DNA of 64,000 nucleotides from Geothrix edaphica (GCF_030268045.1 NZ_BSDC01000003.1:248001-312000); one strand, 5' to 3'. Positions 45,474 to 53,955 are shown, counted from the stretch's first letter. Numbers and translations: made by a program. Notes: a model not told the origin generated them from the sequence alone.

Positions 45474-45531
45474 GGGGCTTCCGGATCCTTCCAGCCACGC
45501 CACCCTCCCTTCATCACCCATAGAGGTCTTC

Positions 45532-46677
45532 ATGCTCGGTTTCTCCCTTTCCCCTGAACAGCTGGCCGAAAAAGAGCGGGCCCACACCTTCGCCGAGAAG
45601 ATCATGCGGCCCGTGGCGCGCAAGTACGACGAGACCGGCGAGTGGGCCGTGGATGTCTACAAGGCGGCCTGGGACCAGGGCTACCTCCAGGCCCTGGTGC
45701 CTGAGGACTGCGGCGGCCCCGGCGCCAAGCAGGTCGAGGAGGCCATCGTCTGCGAGGAGCTGGCGTGGGGTTGCGCCGGCCTCTACACCTCCATCATGGC
45801 CAACGGCCTCGCCATGACGCCCCTGCTCGTCGCGGCTTCCCCCGAGCAGAAGAAGAAGTGGCTGGGCATGCTCGCGGAAGAGCCCAAGTTTGCGGCCTTC
45901 TCTCTGTCCGAGCCCAATGCCGGTTCTGACGCCGGCGGCATGAGCTGCCGCGCCGAGAAGAAGGGCGACAAGTACATCATCAACGGCACCAAGTGCTACT
46001 GCACCAATGGCGGCTACGCCGACTGGTACGCCCTCTTCTGCAGCACCGATCCCAGCAAGGGCGCCCGCGGCACCAGCTGCATCGTGGTGCCCCGGGACAC
46101 GCCGGGCCTGGTGGTGGGCCGGGCCATGGACAAGATGGGCCAGCGCGCCTCCAACCAGGTGGAGCTCTACTTCAACGATGCCGAAGTGCCCGTGGAGAAC
46201 CTCCTGGGCAAGGAGGGCATGGGCTTCGTCATCGCCATGAAGACCCTGGACCAGACCCGCGCCGCCGTGGCCGCCGGGGGCGTGGGCGTGGCCCGGGCCG
46301 CCTTCGAGATCGCGCTGGACTACGCCAAGACCCGCATCCAGTTCGGCCAGCCCATCTTCGCCAACCAGGCCATCAGCTTCATGCTGGCGGACATGGCCAA
46401 GAAGATCGAGGCCAGCCGCCTGCTCACCTGGCAGGCCGCCTGGATGACCGACCACGGCATCAAGAACTCCAAGCAGAGCGCCATCGCCAAGACCTTCGCC
46501 ACCGACACCGCCATGGAGGTCAGCACCGACGCCGTGCAGATCCTCGGCGGCAACGGCTACAGCCGCGACTACCTGGTGGAGAAGTGCATGCGCGACGCCA
46601 AGCTGCTCCAGATCTATGAAGGGACGAACCAGATCCAGCGGCTGGTTATCGCCAAGGAAATCCAGCAGGGCAACTAG
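45532..46677 (+). CDS. Acyl-CoA dehydrogenase
   Basis: FAD enzyme of beta-oxidation or branched-chain catabolism that passes electrons to ETF. 381 residues, normal length. Motifs: FSLSEPNAGSDAGG (flavin), QRASNQVELYF, QILGGNGYSRDY, and YEGTNQIQR with catalytic base Glu363. Its pattern suggests a short or branched-chain acyl-CoA dehydrogenase; the exact chain length cannot be read. AGAGGT lies before the ATG. The last 17 codons are part of a 125-bp unit that is tandemly repeated beyond the stop. Confidence 0.93.
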   Translation: MLGFSLSPEQLAEKERAHTFAEKIMRPVARKYDETGEWAVDVYKAAWDQGYLQALVPEDCGGPGAKQVEEAIVCEELAWGCAGLYTSIMANGLAMTPLLVAASPEQKKKWLGMLAEEPKFAAFSLSEPNAGSDAGGMSCRAEKKGDKYIINGTKCYCTNGGYADWYALFCSTDPSKGARGTSCIVVPRDTPGLVVGRAMDKMGQRASNQVELYFNDAEVPVENLLGKEGMGFVIAMKTLDQTRAAVAAGGVGVARAAFEIALDYAKTRIQFGQPIFANQAISFMLADMAKKIEASRLLTWQAAWMTDHGIKNSKQSAIAKTFATDTAMEVSTDAVQILGGNGYSRDYLVEKCMRDAKLLQIYEGTNQIQRLVIAKEIQQGN

Positions 46678-46926
46678 GCCGCTGGATCGTCCGGGTCGCG
46701 AGCGGACAGCGCACCAGCGCTGTTCCGAGCGGGGCCCCGGCGTTCGTCCATAACCAGATCCAGCGGCTGGTTATCGCCAAGGAAATCCAGCAGGGCAATT
46801 AGGCCGCTGGATCGTCCGGGTCGCGAGCGGACAGCGCACCAGCGCTGTTCCGAGCGGGGCCCCGGCGTTCGTCCATAACCAGATCTAGCGGCTCGTCATC
46901 GCCAAGGAAATCCAGCAGGGCAACTA
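46627..46926. repeat. 125-bp tandem repeat that includes the 3' end of the acyl-CoA dehydrogenase gene
   Basis: Two full copies (46627-46751 and 46752-46876) and a third partial copy (46877-46926). Copy 1 begins in the last 51 bases of the gene. Copies 1 and 2 differ by few bases (for example CAACTAG against CAATTAG). Each full unit contains an 11-bp inverted repeat (GATCCAGCGGC at 46632-46642, GCCGCTGGATC at 46678-46688) and a 7-bp hairpin (ACAGCGC/GCGCTGT). The period is not a multiple of three, so there is no protein repeat. Confidence 0.95.
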
Positions 46927-46944
46927 AAGGGGCGGAGCCCCCGT

Positions 46945-46981
46945 ACACAGAAGGCGGCCCTTGGCCGCCTTCTGTGTTTTT
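46945..46981 (+). terminator. Strong intrinsic terminator
   Basis: 15-bp perfect stem (46945-46959 with 46963-46977), 3-nt loop CTT, and a T-run of five (46977-46981). It is the best terminator in the window and closes the acyl-CoA dehydrogenase transcript downstream of the repeat. Confidence 0.92.
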
Positions 46982-46986
46982 GGGTC

Positions 46987-47015
46987 TTGAAGACCGCAAC
47001 ACCCGACCCTAGAAT
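46987..47015 (+). promoter_or_regulatory. Promoter of the cold-shock gene
   Basis: TTGAAG at 46987-46992, 17-bp spacer, TAGAAT at 47010-47015. It lies directly after the terminator. Confidence 0.7.
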
Positions 47016-47021
47016 CCCTCT

Positions 47022-47183
47022 CAACCATCCATCTTTACCAGCTCAACAGCCGTGAAAGTGGGGAGGGACTCCCGCCGGGGATCCCGGTTTCACTCGGGCG
47101 CAAGCCCCCGCGATCCGCACGCCTGGTGCGTATCGCGCGATCAACCTCCAGGCGTGAGGGGCCTGGTCCCCGGGAAGAAAGTC
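47022..47183 (+). promoter_or_regulatory. Long GC-rich leader of the cold-shock gene
   Basis: About 160 nt of untranslated leader from the predicted start to the ATG, with several possible stem segments (for example CCAGGCGTG and the CGGGCGCAAGCCCCCG stretch). Long structured leaders that respond to temperature are known for cspA-type genes; here this is an inference. Confidence 0.5.
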
Positions 47184-47387
47184 ATGTCCGAAGGCACCGT
47201 CAAGTGGTTCAACGCCGAGAAGGGATTCGGCTTCATCACCCCGGATGAGGGTGGCGCCGACATTTTCGTCCACTACTCCGCGCTCCAGTCCAAGGGCTTC
47301 CGCACCCTGGATGAGAAACAGCGCGTCAGTTTCGATGTGGTGCAGGGCCCCAAGGGTCCCCAGGCCGCGAACGTCATCAAGATCTGA
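47184..47387 (+). CDS. Cold-shock protein (CspA family)
   Basis: A 67-residue single-stranded RNA/DNA-binding protein (CSD fold), acting as an RNA chaperone. RNP1 is KGFGFI and RNP2 is DIFVHY, both intact. It begins [10 protein letters not shown], the family start; the upstream in-frame ATG at 47052 lies in the leader and would add 44 unlikely residues. GGGAAGAAAG lies upstream. A hairpin at 47403-47428 follows. Confidence 0.96.
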   Translation: MSEGTVKWFNAEKGFGFITPDEGGADIFVHYSALQSKGFRTLDEKQRVSFDVVQGPKGPQAANVIKI

Positions 47388-47402
47388 CCACCCCGTTTTC
47401 CC

Positions 47403-47428
47403 CGAGCCCCGGTCCCGGCCGGGGCTCG
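47403..47428 (+). terminator. Hairpin after the cold-shock gene
   Basis: 10-bp perfect stem CGAGCCCCGG/CCGGGGCTCG with a 6-nt loop. No T-run follows, so termination may be partial. Confidence 0.6.
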
Positions 47429-47445
47429 TCGCGTACCCTGGAACC

Positions 47446-49128
47446 ATGAAGAAGGTCTCCCTGCGCCCCACGGCGGACATCCTGCTGATCGTGCTGATGG
47501 TCCTCCTGTCCCTGGAAGGATTCCGCCGCGACCCGGCCTTCGGCTGGATCCTGCCCCTCACCGCGGCGGCCGGGACCTGGCTGGGCTGGGCGATCCGGCA
47601 GGCCTGGGTCTACCCTGCGCGGCTGGCCCGGGCCGAGACCCTGTGGGCTGCGGGCGGGCCCGCCTCCGCCGTGGCGGAGCGCCTGTCCCGCACGCCCCTC
47701 GCCACCGGGGAGCTGGGCTACCGGATCGGCCTGTTGCGGAGCGCCGCCAACCAGGCCCTGGGCTATCGGGACCGGGCCTGGCTGGATGCCCTGGATGCGC
47801 AGCTCTCCCGCCTGCCCCTCTGGAAGCGCCTGGTGGTGTCCCGGGCCTTCCGCCGGCTCCCGGACCTGCCCTCGGCCCGCCGCCTGGCCTGGGGGGAGCG
47901 CCTGATTCGCCTGGCCCCTCGCCTGGCCCGGCTGCGCCACCTCCAGGGCCTCCTCCTGCTGCGCTCCGGCCGCGGGGACGCCCTGCACGAAGCCTGGGGC
48001 CACTTCGAGGCGGCCCTGCCCCTGGCCTGGGATGACCCGCTGGTGCTCGAGGACCTGATGCTGGCCGGACTCCAGCACGGACGGGAGGACATGGCGGAAC
48101 GCGCCCTGGCCGTGCTGGTCTCCCGGCATGGCGATCCCCGCCTGCCCTGGGACCGGGGGGCCGCCGCCATGCACCTGCTGCGCAACGGCCGGCCGGCAGA
48201 GGCCCTGGCCCTCATCGCGGGTCTTCCCCACGACCATCGCCGCGACCAGCCTCTGCTCTGGCTCGCGGAAAGCGTGTCCCGCCGGCGCCTGGGGGATCTC
48301 GAGGGCGCCTGGCAGGTGGCGGAAGCGGCGGTCGAGCACCTCCCGGAGGCCTTCCGGCTCTGGATGGAGCGGTACCAGATCGCCCTGGAGCTGCGGCGGG
48401 ACGCGGAGGCCCTCGGCAGCCTGGAACGGGCCCGGGGCGCCTTGCCGGCCGATGCGGAAGGCGCGGCCCTCCGTGACGAGTGGCTGCTCCGCCGGGCTGA
48501 GTTCGCCTTCTGGTGGGAGGACGATCCCGCGGCCGCCAGGGCGCTGCTGGAACAGGTCCCTCCCGAAGGCCAGGGCGACCACCACCCGCCCCTCCTCCTG
48601 CAGGTCCGGGTGGCCCTGGGGGAGTACGAGGCCGCCTACGGGGAAGTCGCCGCCCTGCTCCGGGAGGGCCCCCGCGACCCGGACCTCCTCATGCTCCAGG
48701 CCGACTGCCTCGCCGGCATGGAGGCCTGGGAGGCCCTGCTGCCCTACCTGGACAGCCTGGGCGAGGCCTGCCGGGAACAGGGGGATTTCTGGCACCTGCG
48801 GGGCCTGGCCCGCGCCAACCTGGGTGAACACGTGCCCGCGCGCCTGGATCTGGAGCGCGCCGTGCGCATGGACCCCCGGAACCTCCGCTACCTGCTGGAC
48901 GCGGGCCATGGCTGCGCCGAAGTGGGCGACTGGGACCGGGCCGAGAGCTACTGGCGGCAGGCCCTCCAGGTCGATGGCGAGGCTGAGGAGGCCCTGATCC
49001 ACCTCGCCGAGGCCCGGCGGGAACTGGACGATCTCGAAGGAGCCCGCCGCTACCTCCGCGAATGTCTCCTGCACCATCCCGACAGCGCGGAGGCCCAGGC
49101 CCGGCTCGCGGAACTGGAGGCCAACTGA
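47446..49128 (+). CDS. Membrane-anchored TPR-repeat protein
   Basis: A 560-residue protein with two N-terminal hydrophobic helices (about residues 10-22 and 33-50), so the N-terminus is in or across the inner membrane, and a long helical TPR region. Repeats are seen as for example LDLERAVRMDPRNLRYLLDAGHGC and SYWRQALQVDGEAEEALIHLAEAR near the end. Such proteins act as scaffolds; no partner is identifiable. The TG/TPR protein at 49147 is convergent, stop to stop 18 bp apart. The ribosome-binding site is weak. Confidence 0.75.
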   Translation: MKKVSLRPTADILLIVLMVLLSLEGFRRDPAFGWILPLTAAAGTWLGWAIRQAWVYPARLARAETLWAAGGPASAVAERLSRTPLATGELGYRIGLLRSAANQALGYRDRAWLDALDAQLSRLPLWKRLVVSRAFRRLPDLPSARRLAWGERLIRLAPRLARLRHLQGLLLLRSGRGDALHEAWGHFEAALPLAWDDPLVLEDLMLAGLQHGREDMAERALAVLVSRHGDPRLPWDRGAAAMHLLRNGRPAEALALIAGLPHDHRRDQPLLWLAESVSRRRLGDLEGAWQVAEAAVEHLPEAFRLWMERYQIALELRRDAEALGSLERARGALPADAEGAALRDEWLLRRAEFAFWWEDDPAAARALLEQVPPEGQGDHHPPLLLQVRVALGEYEAAYGEVAALLREGPRDPDLLMLQADCLAGMEAWEALLPYLDSLGEACREQGDFWHLRGLARANLGEHVPARLDLERAVRMDPRNLRYLLDAGHGCAEVGDWDRAESYWRQALQVDGEAEEALIHLAEARRELDDLEGARRYLRECLLHHPDSAEAQARLAELEAN

Positions 49129-49146
49129 CCGGCGGCCCGCGGGCGA

Positions 49147-50205
49147 TCAGTCCGGCCGGATGTTCCTCAGCAGCGTGAGCTTGCTGTCGAAGCGGGCCTG
49201 CGCTTCCGGCTGGGCCCACTTCCGGGCCTTCTCCAGGGACTTGATGGCATCCTTCGTCCGTCCCTGGGCCAGGGCCACCCGGGCCTGGATCCAGTAGAAC
49301 TCGGGTTCCATGGGAAGGAGCTTGATGGCCTGCTTGACGCGCCGGGCCGCCTCGTCCCACTGCTGGTCGCCAAGAGCCTCCTCGGCCAGGAAGGCGTTGA
49401 AGAACGGATCGCGCTTCCGGATCTCCAGTCCGCGCTCCCGATAGCCCTGCGCCTCCTCCACCCGGCCCTGGGCCCGCAGGAGGTTCTCCAGGTTCCCGCA
49501 GGGGGCGCCGTCCTTGGGATCCACCGCCAGGGCCTTCCGGAAGGAGGCTTCGGCCTCGACATCCAGCCCCTGGGCCCGCTGGACCACCCCTAGGATGTTC
49601 CAACCCACGCCCAGGCCCGGATCCACCTGGATGGACTGGTGGGCCGAGGCCAGGGCATCCTCGATGCGGTTTTCCGCCATCAGCTCGACGGCCCGGTTGC
49701 TGTGGAAGAGGGCGAGCACCCGCGTGGGTTCCAGCGGCGCGATGAGGAGGCTGACCCGCCGCACCTCCGGCAGGAAGTCGGCCACCAGCTCCTGGCCCGG
49801 GGTTCCACACTGCACCACGGCCACCACGTGCCGTTCGAACCGGACCGTCGCCCCCACCCGCCGCCAGCGGCTGATCCGCAGAGGTTCGCCGTACCGCACC
49901 GGGAGACCGATGGATTTGCAGGCACCAACACAGAGCGCGGTGAGACTGAGGCAGTTGGCTTTGCGATCCCGCCACACTTCCTTGGGGGTTCTGGTGTAGG
50001 CGTTGTCATAGGCGATCCCCAGCCCGCCCTCCTCGGGGGGCGAGAAGAAGGCCTTGAGCAGAGCCGAGACCTTGGCTGGAACGCCTTCTTTGGCCATGGT
50101 CTGCTGTCGAGCAAAGGCCTGGAGTTCGGGCGGGGCCTCAAAAGGGTCCTCCCCGGCCAGCAACAGCGCAGCGCCAAACAACAGGGGCAGGACGCGCACA
50201 CGCAT
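49147..50205 (-). CDS. Exported transglutaminase-like protein with C-terminal TPR repeats
   Basis: A 352-residue protein with a signal peptide (residues 1-18, ending LLAGE). The N-terminal half carries a transglutaminase-like Cys-His-Asp set: Cys85 (ANCLSLT), His126 (ERHVVAV) and Asp143 (VADFLPE), with a GLPVRYGE segment typical of the fold. The C-terminal half holds TPR repeats (EAEASFRKALAVDPKDGA, then DEAARRVKQAIKLLPMEPEFYW). A protease or crosslinker role in the envelope is inferred. CGGAG is 7 nt before the ATG at 50205. It is divergent from the formyltransferase gene. Confidence 0.78.
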   Translation of the reverse strand: MRVRVLPLLFGAALLLAGEDPFEAPPELQAFARQQTMAKEGVPAKVSALLKAFFSPPEEGGLGIAYDNAYTRTPKEVWRDRKANCLSLTALCVGACKSIGLPVRYGEPLRISRWRRVGATVRFERHVVAVVQCGTPGQELVADFLPEVRRVSLLIAPLEPTRVLALFHSNRAVELMAENRIEDALASAHQSIQVDPGLGVGWNILGVVQRAQGLDVEAEASFRKALAVDPKDGAPCGNLENLLRAQGRVEEAQGYRERGLEIRKRDPFFNAFLAEEALGDQQWDEAARRVKQAIKLLPMEPEFYWIQARVALAQGRTKDAIKSLEKARKWAQPEAQARFDSKLTLLRNIRPD

Positions 50206-50281
50206 GGATCGGCTCCGGGCACAACATAGGGCTACGGTGGGGAAGGTCAACGGGTTATGAGATGCTGGATCTGGAGGGATT

Positions 50282-51202
50282 ATGCCGAGCCCAAGCGCCG
50301 TCGTGTGCGCCTATTCCAGCGTGGGGACCGCGGCCCTGGAGGGGCTGCTGGAGGCCGGAGTCGCGGTGAAGGCCCTGTACACCTACGCCCAGGGGGCCGA
50401 CGAGCGGTGGTTCACGCCTCCCGCCGCCGTGGCCGAGGCCCATGGCATCCCGGTCCGCCTGGCGCCCAGCTTCAATACCGATGAGGTCTTCGAGGCCATC
50501 CGCGCCCACCAGCCGGACTTCCTCTTCAGCTTCTACTTCCGGGAGATGATCCAGGCGCGATTCCTGGAGCTCCCGCGGCTCGGCGCCTACAACCTGCACG
50601 GCAGCCTGCTGCCGAAGTACCGGGGACGGGCCCCCCTCAACTGGGTGCTGGTGAAGGGCGAGACCGAGACAGGCGTCACCCTCCACGCCATGACCCCCAA
50701 GCCGGATGATGGCCACATCGTGGCCCAGGCCCGCCTGCCCATCGACTGGGACGAGACGGCGCTGAGCCTCACCCTCAAGGCGGCGGACGCCGGCCGGGGG
50801 CTGGTGCGCGAAGCGGCTCCCGGCCTGGCGGACGGCAGCCTGCCCCGCATCGACCAGAAGACCCTCGGTCCCTCCACCTACTTCGGCGGCCGGAAGCCCG
50901 CCGACTCCCGCCTCGACTTCGCCATGACCGCCGGAGAGGCCTTCAACCAGATCCGCGCCGTGGCCGACCCCTGGCCCAACGCCTTCCTTGAGACCGCCGA
51001 AGGATCCGTGAAGGTGGCCTGGGCGCTGCCCACGGAGCTGCCCTGCCCCGCAGGCTGTTTCCGAAGTTCGCGGGAGGGCGTGCTGCTGGGGTTCGCCGAT
51101 GGCGCCCTGCGGATCCACACCTTGAAAGTGGATGGCGCCCGCCTGGAGCGCCCCAGCGAGCAGGCCATGGCCCTCCGGCTTCTGGGTGTGCCCCAGAGTT
51201 GA
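50282..51202 (+). CDS. ArnA-type formyltransferase, stand-alone
   Basis: A 306-residue 10-formyltetrahydrofolate-dependent formyltransferase. The Rossmann-type N-domain contains NLHGSLLPKYRGRAPLNW and KPDDGHIVAQ, so the catalytic Asn104, His106 and Asp142 match those of ArnA (Asn102, His104, Asp140). The C-terminal OB-like region with FGGRKPADSRLDF and RAVADPWPNAF also resembles ArnA. The ArnA dehydrogenase half is absent, so only N-formylation of a sugar nucleotide such as UDP-4-amino-4-deoxy-arabinose or a related amino sugar is inferred. Fmt (initiator tRNA) is a possible alternative. GGAGG lies 4 nt before the ATG. It is followed by fabH after 39 bp. Confidence 0.85.
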   Translation: MPSPSAVVCAYSSVGTAALEGLLEAGVAVKALYTYAQGADERWFTPPAAVAEAHGIPVRLAPSFNTDEVFEAIRAHQPDFLFSFYFREMIQARFLELPRLGAYNLHGSLLPKYRGRAPLNWVLVKGETETGVTLHAMTPKPDDGHIVAQARLPIDWDETALSLTLKAADAGRGLVREAAPGLADGSLPRIDQKTLGPSTYFGGRKPADSRLDFAMTAGEAFNQIRAVADPWPNAFLETAEGSVKVAWALPTELPCPAGCFRSSREGVLLGFADGALRIHTLKVDGARLERPSEQAMALRLLGVPQS

Positions 51203-51241
51203 ATCCGGATATGCTGACGCGCTCCCCTTGAAAGGACTGCC

Positions 51242-52300
51242 ATGCGAAGCGTCATCACCGGAACCGGCATCGGCGTGCCTCCGCATATCGTGACCAACGA
51301 GGCCCTGTCCCGGCTCATGGACACGTCGGATGAATGGATCCGGGTCCGCAGCGGCATCCAGGAGCGGCGCTATGCGGAAACGGGCCAGGGTTCCACGGAT
51401 CTCGGCGTCATCGCGGCCCGGGCCGCCATCGCCAAGGCGGGCCTCGGCATGGGCGACATCGACGCGGTGGTCTTCGCCACCATGACGCCGGACCATGTGC
51501 TGCCAGGCAACGGGCCGCTGCTCCAGGCCGCCCTGGGGCTCCGCACCGATCTCCCGACGTTCGACCTCCGCCAGCAGTGCAGCGGCTTCCTCTACGGATT
51601 GGAGCTGGCCGACCTCCTCATCCAGAGCGGCCGCTACCGGCGGGTCCTGCTCGTCGGCGCCGAGGTGCACACGGCCTTCATGCCCTGGCACCTGGGCTGG
51701 AATACCCTCATCGGCCAGTCCACCCGGGAGATCACCGAGGCCGAACGCGCGGAGAACACCCTCAGCCGCGACCGGACGGTGCTCTTCGGGGACGGCGCCG
51801 GCGCCGTGGTGATCGAGGCGCGGGACGGCGAGGCGGGCATCCTGAAGACCCGGCTCTTCACGGACGGCACCGGCGCCGGCGTACTGACGATGACCGGCGC
51901 CAGCTTCAAGCGGCGGCCCTTCGTGACCGCTGAGCAGATCCAGGCCGGCGAGACCATCCCCGTCATGTCCGGCAAGGAAGTCTTCAAGTCCGCCGTGACC
52001 CTCATGCCCCAGGCGGTGCGCGAGGTCTGCGCCGAGGCCGGCGTAGCCGTGGAGGACCTGGACCTGGTGCTGATCCACCAGGCCAACCTGCGCATCATCG
52101 AGGGCGTGCAGAAGGCCCTGGGGCTGACGCCGGAGAAGGTCCCCCACAACATCGAACGCTACGGCAACACCACCGCCGCCACGCTGCCCATCCTCCTCCA
52201 TGAATGCCTGGAGGACGGGCGGATCCAGCCCGGCATGCTCGTGGCCTTCACCGCGCTCGGCTCCGGCCTGCACTGGGGCGCCGCCCTCTACCGGGCCTGA
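51242..52300 (+). CDS. fabH: 3-oxoacyl-ACP synthase III
   Basis: Starts fatty-acid chains from acetyl-CoA and malonyl-ACP. 352 residues. Catalytic Cys113 (QQCSGF), His279 (IHQAN) and Asn309 (YGNTTAA) are all present, with FGDGAGAVV. A 25-residue insertion after residue 150 (PWHLGWNTLIGQSTREITEA) makes it longer than E. coli FabH, and a second, non-fatty-acid KAS III role (for example in a specialised lipid) is possible. It lies in the same direction as the formyltransferase and upstream of a PepSY gene with its own promoter. Confidence 0.9.
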   Translation: MRSVITGTGIGVPPHIVTNEALSRLMDTSDEWIRVRSGIQERRYAETGQGSTDLGVIAARAAIAKAGLGMGDIDAVVFATMTPDHVLPGNGPLLQAALGLRTDLPTFDLRQQCSGFLYGLELADLLIQSGRYRRVLLVGAEVHTAFMPWHLGWNTLIGQSTREITEAERAENTLSRDRTVLFGDGAGAVVIEARDGEAGILKTRLFTDGTGAGVLTMTGASFKRRPFVTAEQIQAGETIPVMSGKEVFKSAVTLMPQAVREVCAEAGVAVEDLDLVLIHQANLRIIEGVQKALGLTPEKVPHNIERYGNTTAATLPILLHECLEDGRIQPGMLVAFTALGSGLHWGAALYRA

Positions 52301-52330
52301 TTGCAGACCGGCCCCGCGCGGGGCTAGAAT
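52301..52330 (+). promoter_or_regulatory. Promoter of the PepSY gene
   Basis: TTGCAG at 52301-52306, 18-bp spacer, TAGAAT at 52325-52330. It begins one base after the fabH stop. Confidence 0.6.
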
Positions 52331-52352
52331 CCAGCCAAACCCCGGAGTCCCC

Positions 52353-52712
52353 ATGCGTTCCATGATCCTCGGCGCCACCCTGGCGCTGATCCCGGCCCTG
52401 GTCCTGTCCGCCGGCACCCCGAAATCCCGCAGGCATTCCAGGCATTCGGGCGGCCCCGTGAAGACCGCCGGGGAAGCCAAGGCCATCGCCGAGCGCGAGA
52501 CCGGCGGCCGGGCCGTCAGCGCCCGGCGCATCCCCCTGAACGGCGCCTCCGGCGGCTGGGAAGTGGATCTGCGGGTACCGAACGAGGACCGCGGCTGGCG
52601 CTGCATCATCGACTCGGACACTCACATGGTCCACAGCAAGGCGCGCATCGACCAGCCGGGCGCCAAGGGCAAGGCCGACGGTCCGGTGCGCGTGGTCAAG
52701 GGAAGCCGCTGA
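52353..52712 (+). CDS. Small exported PepSY-domain protein
   Basis: A 119-residue protein with a signal peptide (residues about 1-20, ending LSAGT) and a single PepSY-like domain (KTAGEAKAIAERETGGRAVSARRIPLNG, then WEVDLRVPNEDRGWRCIID). PepSY domains are often inhibitors or chaperones of secreted peptidases. The N-terminal region after cleavage is basic (SRRHSRHS). GGAG lies 6 nt before the ATG. The peptidases at 12427 and 24531 are far away, so no target is evident. Confidence 0.78.
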   Translation: MRSMILGATLALIPALVLSAGTPKSRRHSRHSGGPVKTAGEAKAIAERETGGRAVSARRIPLNGASGGWEVDLRVPNEDRGWRCIIDSDTHMVHSKARIDQPGAKGKADGPVRVVKGSR

Positions 52713-52765
52713 AGGGGACTCCCCGGCATGTGCCGACCGTTCGCCGGTTTTTCCCACCGCGCAGC

Positions 52766-52794
52766 CTGCCCGGCTTGACAGCCCGGCCTAGAAT
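52766..52794 (+). promoter_or_regulatory. Candidate promoter of the SPFH gene
   Basis: CTGCCC, 17-bp spacer, TAGAAT (52789-52794). The TTGACA at 52775-52780 is only 8 bp from this -10, so it cannot be its partner. Confidence 0.4.
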
Positions 52795-52829
52795 CGTACC
52801 TGCGGCCAGTGCCGCAAGGAGAACGACAC

Positions 52830-53882
52830 ATGGGTCTGATGGACTGGGGCAAAGCCCAATTCCTCGACATCCTCGAATGGCTGGATGATTCCAACGACAC
52901 CCTGGCCTGGCGCTTCCCCATGCGGGGCCAGGAGATCCAGAACGGCGGCAAGCTGGTCGTGCGGGAAAGCCAGGAGGCCGTCTTCGTCAACGAGGGCCAG
53001 CTGGCGGACGTGTTCAAGCCCGGCACGCACAACCTGACCACCCAGAACCTGCCCATCCTCGCCACGCTGAAGGGCTGGAAATACGGCTTCGAGAGCCCCT
53101 TCAAGAGCGATGTCTACTTCATCTCCACCAAGCTCTACAACGACCTGAAGTGGGGCACCTCGAACCCCATCATGATGCGCGACGCCGACTTCGGCATGCT
53201 GCGCATCCGGGCCTTCGGCATCTATACCATCAAGGTCGTGGACAGCGGCACCTTCCTCAAGCAGCTGGTGGGCACCAACGGCGTCTACACCGTGCCCGAC
53301 ATCAGTGAGCAGCTCCGCAAGACCATCATGAGCCGCTTCACCGACACTCTGGGCGAGGCCAAGATCCCCGCCCTCGACTTGGCCGCGAAGTACGACGAGA
53401 TCTCCGACCTGGTGAAGCAGAAGCTCCAGGACGAGTTCAAGACCATGGGCCTGGAGCTGTCCAAGTTCTTCGTGGAGAACATCAGCCTCCCCGAGGAAGT
53501 GGAGGCCATGATGGACAAGCGCACCGGCGTGGGCATGATGGCCCCGGTCATGGGCGCCTACACGCAGATGCAGGTGGCCGACAGCATCCCCCTGGCCGCC
53601 CAGAACCCCGGCGGCGTGGCCGGCATGGGCATGGGCGTGGGCCTGGGCTTCGGCATGGGCAACATGATGGGCCAGCAGATGACCGGCGCCGCCCAGCAGA
53701 TGGGCCAGCAGGGCTTCCCCGCCGGCAACGCCCCCGCCCCCGCGGCGCCTGCGGCCCCCGCGAAATCCCTCAAGGATGAGCTCACGGACCTCAAGGAGCT
53801 CTTCGACGGCCAGCTCATCACCCAGGCCGAGTTCGACGCCCAGCGCGCCGCCATCCTGAAGAAGCACGGAATGGGCAGCTGA
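52830..53882 (+). CDS. SPFH-domain protein with C-terminal SHOCT motif
   Basis: A 350-residue protein like YdjI/virion-core-type SPFH proteins. SPFH region: QNGGKLVVRESQEAVFVNEGQLADVFKPGTHNLTTQNLPIL, continuing to about residue 240. A low-complexity Gly/Met/Pro/Ala linker (residues about 245-315) precedes the SHOCT-like end LKDELTDLKELFDGQLITQAEFDAQRAAIL. SHOCT often acts in oligomerisation. No membrane helix is obvious. AAGGAG lies 8 nt before the ATG. A hairpin TGCGGC-CAGT-GCCGCA sits just before the ribosome-binding site (52801-52816) and could control translation. A large terminator hairpin follows. Confidence 0.88.
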   Translation: MGLMDWGKAQFLDILEWLDDSNDTLAWRFPMRGQEIQNGGKLVVRESQEAVFVNEGQLADVFKPGTHNLTTQNLPILATLKGWKYGFESPFKSDVYFISTKLYNDLKWGTSNPIMMRDADFGMLRIRAFGIYTIKVVDSGTFLKQLVGTNGVYTVPDISEQLRKTIMSRFTDTLGEAKIPALDLAAKYDEISDLVKQKLQDEFKTMGLELSKFFVENISLPEEVEAMMDKRTGVGMMAPVMGAYTQMQVADSIPLAAQNPGGVAGMGMGVGLGFGMGNMMGQQMTGAAQQMGQQGFPAGNAPAPAAPAAPAKSLKDELTDLKELFDGQLITQAEFDAQRAAILKKHGMGS

Positions 53883-53898
53883 GTTCCATTCTTCCCAC

Positions 53899-53940
53899 CT
53901 GCAAAATCAAGGGCGGCGCTGGCCGCCCTTGATTTTGCAG
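53899..53940. terminator. 19-bp perfect hairpin between the SPFH and CDF genes
   Basis: Arms 53899-53917 and 53922-53940, loop GCTG. AAAATC in the left arm pairs with GATTTT in the right arm, so it reads as a terminator on both strands between convergent genes. Confidence 0.8.
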
Positions 53941-53955
53941 TGGGTGAGAAGCGGC

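Noticed and set aside
46627-46926. Attachment site of an integrated element
   Set aside because: Tandem gene-end copies could mark integration, but no integrase or foreign gene lies between or beside them.
52775-52794. TTGACA and TAGAAT as one promoter before the SPFH gene
   Set aside because: The spacer is only 8 bp. The -10 may pair with the weaker CTGCCC instead.
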